64,000 bases of DNA from assembly GCA_033807775.1 (NCBI GenBank), contig CM066321.1, positions 254,064,422 through 254,128,421 of the forward strand. The letters run 5' to 3'. Source of the DNA: Saussurea involucrata. Its lineage: Eukaryota > Streptophyta > Magnoliopsida > Asterales > Asteraceae. This document shows positions 48,321 to 63,350 of the stretch, one piece after another. The notes below the pieces were generated by a model that made no database searches, was not told where the DNA came from, and was given only the letters and a program-made list of their open reading frames with translations. The translations under genes and the position numbers were made by a program. Numbering within the stretch: the first letter of the stretch is position 1; each line of letters opens with the position of its first letter.

Positions 48321-50379
48321 GTATGGTTCTTGATGCTCATTGAAGCTGCCCAATAAAGGTTAAGTTTCTTCTCGTGGTGTGAATTTTAAGTTATACTATT
48401 GAGATTTTAGTTCTTCAGCTCAAGAAGAATAAGAGCCTATTGTTGGTTCCAGAATCAGAAGAAGAGGAAGAAGCCATAGGTGAGTAACTTAAATTTTTGT
48501 ATATATTATGTAACTGGGGTAAAAACCCAGATCTATTGGAGGTTTAATACGTTTTGTTTACTTTTAATTCTTGTGGGTTTTGTTCAAATTTGCTTGTACT
48601 AATTTGTTGTTGGAAGTCAGGAAAGTTGCAGATTCATGTCTTGATTTGAAGTATATCAATATCTTGAATTATATATTTATAATATTTCTAGATTGAGTGG
48701 AGAAAGGGCTTATGCCCATGGTTCTATGATTCTATCTAATGTATTATCTGCAACTAAAACAGTGACATAAATTAGCACAAGTGGCAAGTGTCATTGTTGA
48801 CACTCACATCAAGATTTGGTTTATTAAATAGTTTTCCAAACATCAATTCTAAAGTAGGAGGTATAAATTGCATTATATCATATCACAATGTGCTTCTCGA
48901 TCTCGCTCAAAATTTCTTTCAACATTCAGGGCTCTTGATCGATTTGGCTCACCCTACCTGGTATGATTTCTCTCCTTCATGCTTACCTGCTTGATTTTGG
49001 TGTTGAAATTGATTTTTGCTTTTGAAATTGAGTTTGATATTAAAATGGATTTTTTCTTTTGATGAACAAGTTCGACTACATTGTTTGCTTATTATGATTA
49101 ACCTTAAGTATGGGGTATTGTGTTTTAAGTACAAAAAAACTCTTGCCGATAGATTTGTCTAATATCTGCATGCACACACGGTAAGTGTTTATTAACATTA
49201 ACAGATTCCGGGTCTGTTTGCTTAAGGTGGGATCCATATTGTTTGTCTTGGATAAACAGATGTTAAGGTTATTAATTTTGGGTGTTAGGATTTTTCGGAT
49301 GTTGGTCATAGGTGTTATCATTTATGGTGGCTACAAATTACAATGTTGATATCTTCAGGTCTTGAGGATGATGTCCAGGTGTTGAATTGGACTTAATTTT
49401 GATGTTGCTGCTATGGAGGTATGAGCAGGCTATTCTAATGTGTGAGCATACTTTTAGTTTTTTTGAGATGGACACACCCACAAACTCCTGCTCATGGAGA
49501 CCAAACCTGATTGGTATGTTAAATCATATTCTTATTTAGGAAGAATATAAGGGCATATTACAGAAAGGTATCCATTTGTTTGCAAAAGTAAAGAGCTTTA
49601 GTTAAAATATTGTTCAAATGTTCTGTCATATTGGTATGAGCAGCATTTTTTCCGGTTACAATGGATCGATATTATGAACATTTTTTTAAACTTTCAAGTG
49701 TTAGAAATTAAAATATTTTGTTGCAATGCAAAGTTAATTAAATTTTTTATGTGTTTGCTTTTGTCATTGAATTTGACTTGAGATTATTTAATTGCAATAG
49801 CTTCAAACAACCGATTGGCAATCAATTCTAAGCACCCGACTACATCGAACACCACCCTTCTTCCCGGCTACATGAAACCATCATCTACAACAAGAAACCC
49901 AATGGCGATCAATTCCAAACTCCCGGCAACATGAAACAATCAATTCCGAACTCTTGAAATCGATTCAATCCGAAGTCCAAAATACTATTTTAGGAATTGA
50001 AATTGATCTACTCCAAACACTCGATCGAATTTGATTTCAGATGACATATTTAGGGTAGTCGGAGTTTGATTTCATAAGACATTTGCTTCAAACTCGACAT
50101 TTGATCGGCTCCAAACTCTCGAAATCGATAAGCTCCGTCAAAATTGATCTGCTCTAGAATCTCAAAATTTTCAAGGGTTTATTTATCGCCAAACATTAAA
50201 AAGAGAAAGGATTGTAAAAACATGTAACATAATGCGATGAATATATACATTTCCATAGACAACATATTCGTTTTCATTATGTTTTCATTCCTTAGATCAA
50301 ACCAAACATTCCCAACCACATGTGATGTGAGGATGAATTTCAAAGTTGACTTAGCGATTGAGGCTAACGAAGGTATTCA
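48321..50379. other. Helitron interior without supported gene
   Basis: T-rich, intron-like sequence. One further exon-like piece (about 48422-48480, LLVPESEEEEEA) lies between a TTCTTCAG and a GTGAGT. A stretch at about 49800-50160 repeats ATCGAT, AAACTC and CCAAACTC phrases. I see nothing else interpretable. Confidence 0.5.
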
Positions 50380-50450
50380 AGCTTCGTCTCCCGTAAGATT
50401 CGAACTTGAACCTGATTAGTATCCCTTTTGCTAACTAAGCTACACACCCG
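50380..50450 (-). other. tRNA-like/SINE-like pol III promoter remnant
   Basis: On the minus strand TAGCTTAGTTAGC (50442-50430) resembles an A box, and AGTTCGAATCT (about 50407-50397) resembles a B box, about 23 nt further on. No cloverleaf is evident, so it is a relic or chance match rather than a tRNA gene. Confidence 0.3.
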
Positions 50451-50526
50451 AGGGCTTCTCATTTTTCATTTACAATAAAAATCAAGCACTTTGCTCACCC
50501 GATGCATTGCACGGGCACACTGCTAG

Positions 50527-53500
50527 TATATATATATATATATTGCATCTAAATCACTTGGTTCTAAAACGTAGTACTTCCCCCATATTTTCGTTTCCAT
50601 CCATCATTCTGACAATTAGGCTTTTTGAGCATTATATTCTGTATAAGTATAGATTTCATAACATTGAGCATTCAGCATAATTTCATTCATGTTTTGCTTA
50701 CCTTTCGATTTTAATTTAGAAGTGAAAGTTGAAACAAATATAACTCAGATAATACAAAATACGTGTAAAATCACTCTTTGACACACATTTATTCATTGAA
50801 TGAAATTTAAAAAAAATTCATATCATTGAATTAAATTTGTTAAGATTCAAACATTCAAAGCAATAGAAATAAATGTAATGCAATGTTACCTTTCACCACT
50901 TGTTCCTTGAAACATAAAAATATGACAGTTAAGGATATCACCTGAGAAGCATGAGTTCTAAACTGATTTGTTTAGAAGTCTTAGTCTCTGAAGTACGGGT
51001 CCTGAACTGAATTATTCAGAAGCCATAGTCATTTAAGTACGGGTTTTGAACAGATATGTTCAAAAACCTAAAACGTTGAAGAACTTTATCTTGAAACAGT
51101 CAGATCAAATTTTGAGTCAATACTCCCTCTGAAATCAAGATAATCCTGCAAAACCAAGAGATTTTGGTAATCATCTACGATGATTCCTCATTAGATATCA
51201 AAAATCCAAATTATGAGTAGTAGAGTCAGAATTCTGATTAGAAGAGTCAGAATTCTGAGTCACTTGCTCAAAATTCTAAGTATCAGAGTCAGAATTCTGA
51301 TTAGTTGAGTCAGAATTCTGAGTAGTAGAGTCAGAACTTCTGAGTAACAATTGAAACAGGTGTCAAGCACCCCTTGGAACTTACTTTCCCAAACCAGAAA
51401 GGTCACATCGATATATCTTAAATCCATTTGCACCAGTAGAACATGGCTTTCTATATGGTTATATTGCAGTATTTGGGTCAGCCGATCCCAGACCAGTTGA
51501 TCTTAGGGACTAGGTGTCGAGCACCCCTTAGGACTTACTCTCCCAAACCAGAAAGGCCACAGATACAAACTTTTAAACTAAATAATTTTATATAAATATA
51601 TTGCATCTCAATCACTTGGTTCTAAAACGTAGTACTTCCCCCATATTTTCGTTTCCATGCATCATTCTGACATTTAGGCTTTTTGAGCATTATATTCTAT
51701 ATAAGTATAGATTTCATAACATTGAGCATTCAGCATAATTTCATTCATGTTTTGCTTACCTTTCGATTTAATTCAGAAGTGAAAGTTGAAACAAATATAG
51801 CTCAGATAATACAAAATACTTGTAAAATCACTCTTTGGCACACATTTATTCATTGAATGAAAATTAAAAAAAAATTCATATCATTGAATTAAATTTGTTA
51901 AGATTCAAACATTCAAAGCAATAGAAATAAACGTAATGCAATGTTACCTTTCACCACTTGTTCCTTGAAACATAAAAATATGACAGTTAAGGATATCACC
52001 TGAGAAGCATGGGTTCTAAACTGATTTGTTTAGAAGTCTTAGTCTCTGAAGTACGGGTCCTGAACTGAATTATTCAGAAGCCATAGTCATTTAAGTACGG
52101 GTTTTGAACAGATATGTTCAAAAACCTAAAACGTTGAAGAACTTTATCTTGAAACAGTCAGATCAAATTTTGAGTCAATACTCCCTCTGAAATCAAGATA
52201 ATCCTGCAAAACCAATAGATTTTGGTAATCATCTACGATGATTCCTCATTAGATATCAAAAATCCAAATTATGAGTAGTAGAGTCAGAATTCTGATTAGA
52301 AGAGTCAGAATTCTGAGTCACTTGCTCAAAATTCTAAGTATCAGAGTCAGAATTCTGATTAGTTGAGTCAGAATTCTGAGTAGTAGAGTCAGAACTTCTG
52401 AGTAACAATTGAAACACGTGTCAAGCACCCCTTGGAACTTACTTTCCCAAACCAGAAAGGTCACATCGATATATCTTAAATCCATTTGCACCAGTAGAAC
52501 ATGGCTTTCTATATGGTTCTATTGCAGTATTTGGGTCAGCCGATCCCAGACCAGTTGATCTTAGGGACTAGGTGTCGAGCACCCCTTAGGACTTACTATC
52601 CCAAACCAGAAAGGCCACAGGTACAAACTTTCAAACTAATTTTTTTTTTATATATATATATATATTGCATCTCAATCACTTGGTTCTAAAACGTAGTACT
52701 TCCCCCATATTTTCGTTTCCATCCATCATTCTAACATTTAGGCTTTTTTAGCATTATATTCTATATAAGTATAGATTTCATAACATTGAGCATTCAGCAT
52801 AATTTCATTCATGTTTTGCTTACCTTTCGATTTAATTCAGAAGTGAAAGTTGAAACAAATATAGCTCAGATAATACAAAATACTTGTAAAATCACTCTTT
52901 GACACACATTTATTCATTGAATGAAAATTAAAAAAAATTCATATCATTGAATTAAATTTGTTAAGAATCAAACATTCAAAGCAATAGAAATAAGCGTAAT
53001 GCAATGTTACCTTTCACCACTTGTTCCTTGAAACATAAAAATATGACAGTTAAGGATATCACCTGAGAAGCATGGGTTCTAAACTGATTTGGTTAGAAGT
53101 CTTAGTCTCTGAAGTACGGGTCCTGAACTGAATTATTCAAAAGCCATAGTCATTTAAGTATGGGTTTTGAACAGATATGTTCAAAAACCTAAAACGTTGA
53201 AGAACTTTATCTTGAAACAGTCAGATCAAATTTTGAGTCAATACTCCCTCTGAAATCAAGATAATCTTGCAAAACCAAGAGATTTTGGTAATCATCTACG
53301 ATGATTCTCATTAGATATCAAAAATCCAAATTATGAGTAGTAGAGTCAGAATTCTGATTAGAAGAGTCAGAATTCTGAGTCACTTGCTCAAAATTCTAAG
53401 TATCGGAGTCAGAATTCTGATTAGTTGAGTCAGAATTCTGAGTAGTAGAGTCAGAACTTCTGAGTAACAATTGAAACAGGTGTCAAGCACCCCTTGGAAC

Positions 53501-54763
53501 TTACTTTCCCAAACCAGAAAGGTCAAATCGATATATCTTAAATCCATTTGCACCAGTAGAACATGGCTTTCTATATGGTTCTATTGCAATATTTGGGTCA
53601 GCCGATCCCAGACCAGTTGATCTTAGGGACTAGGTGTCGAGCACCCCTTAGGACTTACTCTCCCAAACCAGAAAGGCCACAGGTACAAACTTTCAAACTA
53701 AATAATTATATATATATATATATATTGCATCTCAATCACTTGGTTCTAAAACGTAGTACTTCCCCCATATTTTCGTTTCCATCCATCATTTTGACATTTA
53801 GGCTTTTTGAGCATTATATTCTATATAAGTATAGATTTCATAACATTGAGCATTCAACATAATTTCATTCATGTTTTGCTTACCTTTCGATTTAATTCAG
53901 AAGTGAAAGTTGAAACAAATATAGCTCAGATAATACAAAATACTTGTAAAATCACTCTTTGACACACATTTATTCATTGGATGAAAATTAAAAAAAATTC
54001 ATATCATTGAATTAAATTTGTTAAGAATCAAACATTCAAAGCAATAGAAATAAACGTAATGCAAGGTTACCTTTCACCACTTGTTCCTTGAAACATTAAA
54101 ATATGACAGTTAAGGATATCACCTGAGAAGCATGGGTTCTAAACTGATTTGGTTAGAAGTCTTAGTCTCTGAAGTACGGGTCCTGAACTGAATTATTCAA
54201 AAGCCATAGTCATTTAAGTACGGGTTTTGAACAGATATGTTCAAAAACCTAAAACGTTGAAGAACTTTATCTTGAAACAGTCAGATCAAATTTTGAGTCA
54301 ATACTCCCTCTGAAATCAAGATAATCCTGCAAAACCAAGAGATTTTGGTAATCATCTACGATGATTCCTCATTAGATATCAAAAATCCAAATTATGAGTA
54401 GTAGAGTCAGAATTCTGATTAGAAGAGTCAGAATTCTGAGTCACTTGCTCAAAATTCTAAGTATCAGAGTCAGAATTCTGATTAGTTGAGTCAGAATTCT
54501 GAGTAGTAGAGTCAGAACTTCTGAGTAACAATTGAAACAGGTGTCAAGCACCCCTTGGAACTTACTTTCCCAAACCAGAAAGGTCACATCGATATATCTT
54601 AAATCCATTTGCACCAGTAGAACATGGCTTTCTATATGGTTCTATTGCAATATTTGGGTCAGCAGATCCCAGACCAGTTGATCTTAGGGACTAGGTGTCG
54701 AGCACCCCTTAGGACTTACTCTCCCAAACCAGAAAGGCTACAGGTACAAACTTTCAAACTAAA

Positions 54764-54816
<53 letters not shown>

Positions 54817-57800
54817 CATCTCAATCACTTGGTTCTAAAACGTAGTACTTCCCACATATTTTCGTTTCCATCCATCATTCTGACATTTAGGCTTTTTGAG
54901 CATTATATTCTATATAAGTATAGATTTCATAACATTGAGCATTCAGCATAATTTCATACATGTTTTGCTTACCTTTCGATTTAATTCAGAAGTGAAAGTT
55001 GAAACAAATATAGCTCAGATAATACAAAATACTTGTAAAATCACTCTTTGACACACATTTATTCATTGAATGAAAATTAAAAAAAAATCATATCATTGAA
55101 TTAAATTTGTTAAGATTCAAACATTCAAAGCAATAGAAATAAACGTAATGTAATGTTACCTTTCACCACTTGTTCCTTGAAACATAAAAATATGACAGTT
55201 AAGGATATCACCTGAGAAGCATGGGTTCTAAACTGATTTTTTTAGAAGTCTTAGTCTCTGAAGTACGGGTCCTGAACTGAATTATTCAGAAGCCATAGTC
55301 ATTTAAGTACGGGTTTTGAACAGATATGTTCAAAAACCTAAAACGTTGAAGAACTTTATCTTGAAACAGTCAGATCAAATTTTGAGTCAATACGCCCTCT
55401 GAAATCAAGATAATCCTGCAAAACCAAGAGATTTTGGTAATCATCTACGATGATTCCTCATTAGATATCAAAAATCCAAATTATGAGTAGTAGAGTCAGA
55501 ATTCTGATTAGAAGAGTCAGAATTCTAAGTCACTTGCTCAAAATTCTAAGTATCAGAGTCAGAATTCTGATTAGTTGAGTCAGAATTTTGAGTAGTAGAG
55601 TCAGAACTTCTGAGTAACAATTGAAACAGGTGTCAAGCACCCCTTGGAACTTACTTTCTCAAACCAGAAAGGTCACATCGATATATCTTAAATCCATTTG
55701 CACCAGTAGAACATGGCTTTCTATATGGTTATATTGCAGTATTTGGGTCAGCCGATCCCAGACCAGTTGATCTTAGGGACTAGGTGTCGAGCACCCCTTA
55801 GGACTTACTCTCCCAAACCAGAAAGGCCACAGATACAAACTTTCAAACTAAATAATTTTATATATATATATTGCATCTCAATCACTTGGTTCTAAAACGT
55901 AGTACTTCCCCCATATTTTCGTTTCCATCCATCATTCTGACATTTAGGCTTTTTTAGCATTATATTCTATATAAGTATAGATTTCATAACATTGAGCATT
56001 CAGCATAATTTCATTCATGTTTTGCTTACCTTTCGATTTAATTCAGAAGTGAAAGTTGAAACAAATATAGCTCAGATAATACAAAATACTTGTAAAATCA
56101 CTCTTTGACACACATTTATTCATTGAATGAAAATTAAAAAAAATTCATATCATTGAATTAAATTTGTTAAGATTCAAACATTCAAAGCAATAGAAATAAA
56201 CGTAATGCAATGTTACCTTTCACCACTTGTTCCTTGAAACATAAAAATATGACAGTTAAGGATATCACCTGAGAAGCATGGGTTCTAAACTGATTTGGTT
56301 AGAAGTCTTAGTCTCTGAAGTACGGGTCCTGAACTGAATTATTCAAAAGCCATAGTCATTTAAGTACGGGTTTTGAACAGATATGTTCAAAAACCTAAAA
56401 CGTTGAAGAACTTTATCTTGAAACAGTCAGATCAAATTTTGAGTCAATACTCCCTCTGAAATCAAGATAATCCTGCAAAACCAAGAGATTTTGGTAATCA
56501 TCTACGATGATTCTCATTAGATATCAAAAATCCAAATTATGAGTAGTAGAGTCAGAATTCTGATTAGAAGAGTCAGAATTCTGAGTCACTTGCTCAAAAT
56601 TCTAAGTATCAGAGTCAGAATTCTGATTAGTTGAGTCAGAATTCTGAGTAGTTGAGTCAGAAATTCTGAGTAACAATTGAAACAGGTGTCAAGCACCCCT
56701 TGGAACTTACTTTCCCAAACCATAAAGGTCACATCGATATATCTTAAATCCATTTGCACCAGTAGAACATGGCTTTCTATATGGTTCTATTGCAATATTT
56801 GGGTCAGCCGATCCCAGACCAGTTGATCTTAGGGACTAGGTGTCGAGCACCCCTTAGGACTTACTATCCCAAACCAGAAAGGCCACAGGTACAAACTTTC
56901 AAACTAAATAATTATATATATATATATTGCATCTCAATCACTTGGTTCTAAAACGTAGTACTTCCCCCATATTTTCGTTTCCATCCATCATTCTAACATT
57001 TAGGCTTTTTTAGCATTATATTCTATATAAGTATAGATTTCATAACATTGAGTATTCAGCATAATTTCATTCATGTTTACATTTCGATTTAATTCAGAAG
57101 TGAAAGTTGAAACAAATATAGCTCAGATAATACAAAATACTTGTAAAATCACTCTTTGACACACATTTATTCATTGAATGAAAATTAAAAAAAATTCATA
57201 TCATTGAATTAAATTTGTTAAGATTCAAACATTCAAAGCAATAGAAATAAACGTAATGCAATGTTACCTTTCACCACTTGTTCCTTGAAACATAAAAATA
57301 TGACAGTTAAGGATATCACCTGAGAAGCATGGGTTCTAAACTGATTTGGTTAGAAGTCTTAGTCTCTGAAGTACGGGTCCTGAACTGAATTATTCAAAAG
57401 CCATAGTCATTTAAGTACGGGTTTTGAACAGATATGTTCAAAAACCTAAAACGTTGAAGAACTTTATCTTGAAACGGTCAGATCAAATTTTGAGTCAATA
57501 CTCCCTCTGAAATCAAGATAATCCTGCAAAACCAAGAGATTTTGGTAATCACCTACGATGATTCTCATTAGATATCAAAAATCCAAATTATGAGTAGTAG
57601 AGTCAGAATTCTGATTAGAAGAGTCAGAATTCTGAGTCACTTGCTCAAAATTCTAAGTATCAGAGTCAGAATTTTGATTAGTTGAGTCAGAATTCTGAGT
57701 AGTAGAGTCAGAACTTCTGAGTAACAATTGAAACACGTGTCAAGCACCCCTTGGAACTTACTTTCCCAAACCAGAAAGGTCACATCGATATATCTTAAAT

Positions 57801-59017
57801 CCATTTGCACAAGTAGAACATGGCTTTCTATATGGTTCTATTGCAATATTTGGGTCAGCCGATCCCAGACCAGTTGATCTTAGGGACTAGGTGTCGAGCA
57901 CCCCTTAGGACTTACTATCCCAAACCAGAAAGGCCACAGGTACAAACTTTCAAACTAAATAATTATATATATATATATATTGCATCTCAATCACTTGGTT
58001 CTAAAACGTAGTACTTCCCCCATATTTTCGTTTCCATCCATCATTCTAACATTTAGGCTTTTTTAGCATTATATTCTATATAAGTATAGATTTCATAACA
58101 TTGAGCATTCAGCATAATTTCATTCATGTTTTGCTTACCTTTGGATTTAATTCAAAAGTGAATGTTGAAACAAATATAGCTCAGATAATACAAAATACTT
58201 GTAAAATCACTCTTTGACACACATTTATTCATTGAATGAAAATTAAAAAAAATTCATATCATTGAATTAAATTTGTTAAGATTCAAACATTCAAAGCAAT
58301 GGAAATAAACGTAATGCAATGTTACCTTTCACCACTTGTTCCTTGAAACATAAAAATATGACAGTTAAGGATATCACCTGAGAAGCATGGGTTCTAAACT
58401 GATTTGGTTAGAAGTCTTAGTCTCTGAAGTACGGGTCCTGAACTGAATTATTCAAAAGCCATAGTCATTTAAGTACGGGTTTTGAACAGATATGTTCAAA
58501 AACCTAAAACGTTGAATAACTTTATCTTGAAACAGTCAGATCAAATTTGGAGTCAATACTCCCTCTGAAATCAAGATAATCCTGCAAAACCAAGAGATTT
58601 TGGTAATCATCTACGATGATTCTCATTAGATATCAAAAATCCAAATTATGAGTAGTAGAGTCAGAATTCTGATTAGAAGAGTCAGAATTCTGAGTCACTT
58701 GCTCAAAATTCTAATTATTAGAGTCAGAATTCTGATTAGTTGAGTCAGAATTCTGAGTAGTTGAGTCAGAACTTCTGAGTAACAATTGAAACAGGTGTCA
58801 AGCACCCCTTGGAACTTACTTTCCCAAACCAGAAAGGTCACATCGATATATCTTAAATCCATTTGCACCAGTAGAACATGGCTTTCTATATGGTTCTATT
58901 GCAATATTTGGGTCAGCCGATCCCAGACCAGTTGATCTTAGGGACTAGGTGTCGAGCACCCCTTAGGACTTACTCTCCCAAACCAGAAAGGCCACAGGTA
59001 CAAACTTTCAAATTAAA

Positions 59018-59058
<41 letters not shown>

Positions 59059-61147
59059 CATCTCAATCACTTGGTTCTAAAACGTAGTACTTCCCCCATA
59101 TTTTCGTTTCCATCCATCATTATGACATTTAGGCTTTTTGAGCATTATATTCTATATAAGTATAGATTTCATAACATTGAGCATTCAGCATAATTTCATT
59201 CATGTTTTGCTTACCTTTCGATTTAATTCAAAAGTGAAAGTTGAAACAAACATAGCTCAGATAATACAAAATACTTGTAAAATCACTCTTTGACACACAT
59301 TTATTCATTGAATGAAAATTAAAAAAAATTCATATCATTGCATTAAATTTGTTAAGATTCAAACATTCAAAGCAATAGAAATAAACGTAATGCAATGTTA
59401 CCTTTCACCACTTGTTCCTTGAAACATAAAAATATGACAGTTAAGGATATCACCTGAGAAGCATGGGTTCTAAACTGATTTGTTTAGAAGTCTTAGTCTC
59501 TGAAGTACGGGTCCTGAACTGAATTATTCAAAAGCCATAGTCATTTAAGTACGGGTTTTGAACAGATATGTTCAAAAACCTAAAACGTTGAAGAACTTTA
59601 TCTTGAAACAGTCAGATCAAATTTTGAGTCAATACTCCCTCTGAAATCAAGATAATCCTGCAAAACCAAGAGATTTTGGTAATCATGTACGATGATTCCT
59701 CATTAGATATCAAAAATCCAAATTATGAGTAGTAGAGTTAGAATTCTGATTAGAAGAGTCAGAATTCTGAGTCACTTGCTCAAAATTCTAAGTATCAGAG
59801 TCAGAATTCTGATTAGTTGAGTCAGAATTCTGAGTAGTAGAGTCAGAACTTCTGAGTAACAATTGAAACAGGTGTCAAGCACCCCTTGGAACTTACTTTC
59901 CCAAACCAGAAAGGTCACATCGATATATCTTAAATCTATTTGCACCAGTAGAACATGGCTTTCTATATGGTTCTATTGTAGTATTTGGGTCAGCCGATCC
60001 CATACCAGTTGATCTTAGGGACTAGGTATCGAGCACCCCTTAGGACTTACTCTCCCAAACCAGAAAGGCCACAGGTACAAACTTTCAAACTAAATAATTT
60101 TATATATATATATTGCATCTCAATCACTTTGTTCTAAAACGTAGTACTTCCCCCATATTTTCGTTTCCATCCATCATTCTGACATTTAGGCTTTTTGAGC
60201 ATTATATTCTATATAAGTATAGATTTCATAACATTGAGCATTTAGCATAATTTCATTCATGTTTTGCTTACCTTTCGATTTAATTCAGAAGTGAAAGTTG
60301 AAACAAATATAGCTCAGATAATACAAAATACTTGTAAAATCACTCTTTGACACACATTTATTCATTGAATGAAAATTAAAAAAAATTCATATCATTGAAT
60401 TAAATTTGTTAAGATTCAAACATTCAAAGCAATAGAAATAAACGTAATGCAATGTTACCTTTCACCACTTGTTCCTTGAAACATAAAAATATGACAGTTA
60501 AGGATATCACCTGAGAAGCATGGGTTCTAAACTGATTTGTTTAGAAGTCTTAGTCTCTGAAGTACGGGTCCTGAACTGAATTATTCAGAAGCCATAGTCA
60601 TTTAAGTACGGGTTTTGAACAGATATGTTCAAAAACCTAAAACGTTGAAGAACTTTATCTTGAAACAGTCAGATCAAATTTTGAGTCAATACTCCCTCTG
60701 AAATCAAGATAATCCTGCAAAACCAAGAGATTTTGGTAATCATCTACGATAATTCCTCATTAGATATCAAAAATCCAAATTATGAGTAGTAGAGTCAGAA
60801 TTCTGATTAGAAGAGTCAGAATTCTGAGTCACTTGCTCAAAATTCTAAGTATCAGAGTCAGAATTCTGATTAGTTGAGTCAGAATTCTGAGTAGTAGAGT
60901 CAGAACTTCTGAGTAACAATTGAAACAGGTGTCAAGCACCCCTTGGAACTTACTTTCCCAAACCAGAAAGGTCACATCGATATATCTTAAATCCATTTGC
61001 ACCAGTAGAACATGGCTTTCTATATGGTTCTATTGCAGTATTTGGGTCAGCCGATCCCAGACCAGTTGATCTTAGGGACTAGGTGTCGAGCACCCCTTAG
61101 GACTTACTCTCCCAAACCAGAAAGGCCACAGGTACAAACTTTCAAAC

Positions 61148-61222
<75 letters not shown>

Positions 61223-63319
61223 CATCTCAATCACTTGGTTCTAAAACGTAGTACTTCCCCCATATTTTCGTTTCCATCCATCATTCTGACATTTAGGCTT
61301 TTTGAGCATTATATTCTATATAAGTATAGATTGAATAACATTGAGCATTCAGCATAATTTCATACATGTTTTGCTTACCTTTCGATTTAATTCAGAAGTG
61401 AAAGTTGAAACAAATATAGCTCAGATAATACAAAATACTTGTAAAATCACTCTTTGACACACATTTATTCATTGAATGAAAATTAAAAAAAATTTATATC
61501 ATTGAATTAAATTTGTTAAGATTCAAACATTCAAAGCAATAGAAATAAACGTAATGCAATGTTACCTTTCACCACTTGTTCCTTGAAACATAAAAATATG
61601 ACAGTTAAGGATATCACCTGAGAAGCATGGGTTCTAAACTGATTTGTTTAGAAGTCTTAGTCTCTGAAGTACGGGTCCTGAACTGAATTATTCAGAAGCC
61701 GTAGTCATTTAAGTACGGGTTTTGAACAGATATGTTCAAAAACCTAAAACGTTGAAGAACTTTATCTTGAAACAGTCAGATCAAATTTTGAGTCAATACT
61801 CCCTCTGAAATCAAGATAATCCTGCAAAACCAAGAGATTTTGGTAATCATCTACGATGATTCCTCATTAGATATCAAAAATCCAAATTATGAGTAGTAGA
61901 GTCAGAATTCTGATTAGAAGAGTCAGAATTCTGAGTCACTTGCTCAAAATTCTAAGTATCAGAGTCAGAATTCTGATTAGTTGAGTCAGAATTCTGAGTA
62001 GTAGAGTCAGAACTTCTGAGTAACAATTGAAACAGGTATCAAGCACCCCTTGGAACTTACTTTCCCAAACCAGAAAGGTCACATCGATATATCTTAAATC
62101 CATTTGCACCAGTAGAACATGGCTTTCTATATGGTTCTATTGTAGTATTTGGGTCAGCCGATCCCAGACCAGTTGATCTTAGGGACTAGGTGTCGAGCAC
62201 CCCTTAGGACTTACTCTCCCAAACCAGAAAGGCCACAGGTATAAACTTTCAAACTAAATAATTTTATAGATATATATATATTGCATCTCAATCACTTGGT
62301 TCTAAAACGTAGTACTTCCCCCATATTTTCGTTTCCATCCATCATTCTGACATTTAGGCTTTTTGATCATTATATTCTATATAAGTATAGATTTCATAAC
62401 ATTGAGCATTCAGCATAATTTCATTCATGTTTTGCTTACCTTTCGATTTAATTTAGAAGTGAAAGTTGAAACAAATATAGCTCAGATAATACAAAATACT
62501 TGTAAAATCACTCTTTGACACACATTTATTCATTGAATGAAAATTAAAAAAAATTCATATCATTGAATTAAATTTGTTAAGATTCAAACATTCAAAGCAT
62601 TAGAAATAAACGTAATGCAATGTTACCTTTCACCACTTGTTCCTTGAAACATAAAAATATGACAGTTAAGGATATCACCTGAGAAGCATGGGTTCTAAGC
62701 TGATTTGTTTAGAAGTCTTAGTCTCTGAAGTACGGGTCCTGAACTGAATTATTCAGAAGCCATAGTCATTTAAGTACGGGTTTTGAACAGATATGTTCAA
62801 AAACCTAAAACGTTGAAGAACTTTATCTTGAAACAGTCAGATCAAATTTTGAGTCAATACTCCCTCTGAAATCAAGATAATCCTGCAAAACCAAGAGATT
62901 TTGGTAATCATCTACGATGATTCCTCATTAGATATCAAAAATCCAAATTATGAGTAGTAGAGTCAGAATTCTGATTAGAAGAGTCAGAATTCTGAGTCAC
63001 TTGCTCAAAATTCTATGTATCAGAGTCAGAATTCTGATTAGTTGAGTCAGAATTCTGAGTAGTAGAGTCAGAACTTCTGAGTAACAATTGAAACAGGTGT
63101 CAAGCACCCCTTGGAACTTACTTTCCCAAACCAGAAAGGTCACATCGATATATCTTAAATCCATTTGCACCAGTAGAACATGGCTTTCTATATGGTTCTA
63201 TTGCAGTATTTGGGTCAGCCGATCCCAGACCAGTTGATCTTAGGGACTAGGTGTCGAGCACCCCTTTGGACTTACTCTCCCAAACCAGAAAGGCCACAGG
63301 TACAAACTTTCAAACTAAA

Positions 63320-63350
<31 letters not shown>

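Larger units (their letters stand above)
47351..50526 (+). mobile_element. Non-autonomous Helitron with captured gene fragments
   Basis: It interrupts the (TA)n tract of a monomer, which resumes after 50526. The 3' end has the plant Helitron signature: hairpin CCCGATGCATTGCACGGG (50498-50515, 7-bp stem with one bulged A), a 7-nt spacer, then CTAG (50523-50526) before host T. The 5' end is unclear because it merges with TA repeats. CTACATATATAAG at 47355 resembles Helitron starts, but the expected TC is not visible. No Rep/helicase ORF is present and there is no target duplication, both as expected for a non-autonomous Helitron. Confidence 0.78.

Noticed and set aside
48788..49321. Short ORFs in the Helitron interior
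   Set aside because: No recognisable motif, no matching splice borders, and the base composition is that of the intron-like surroundings.
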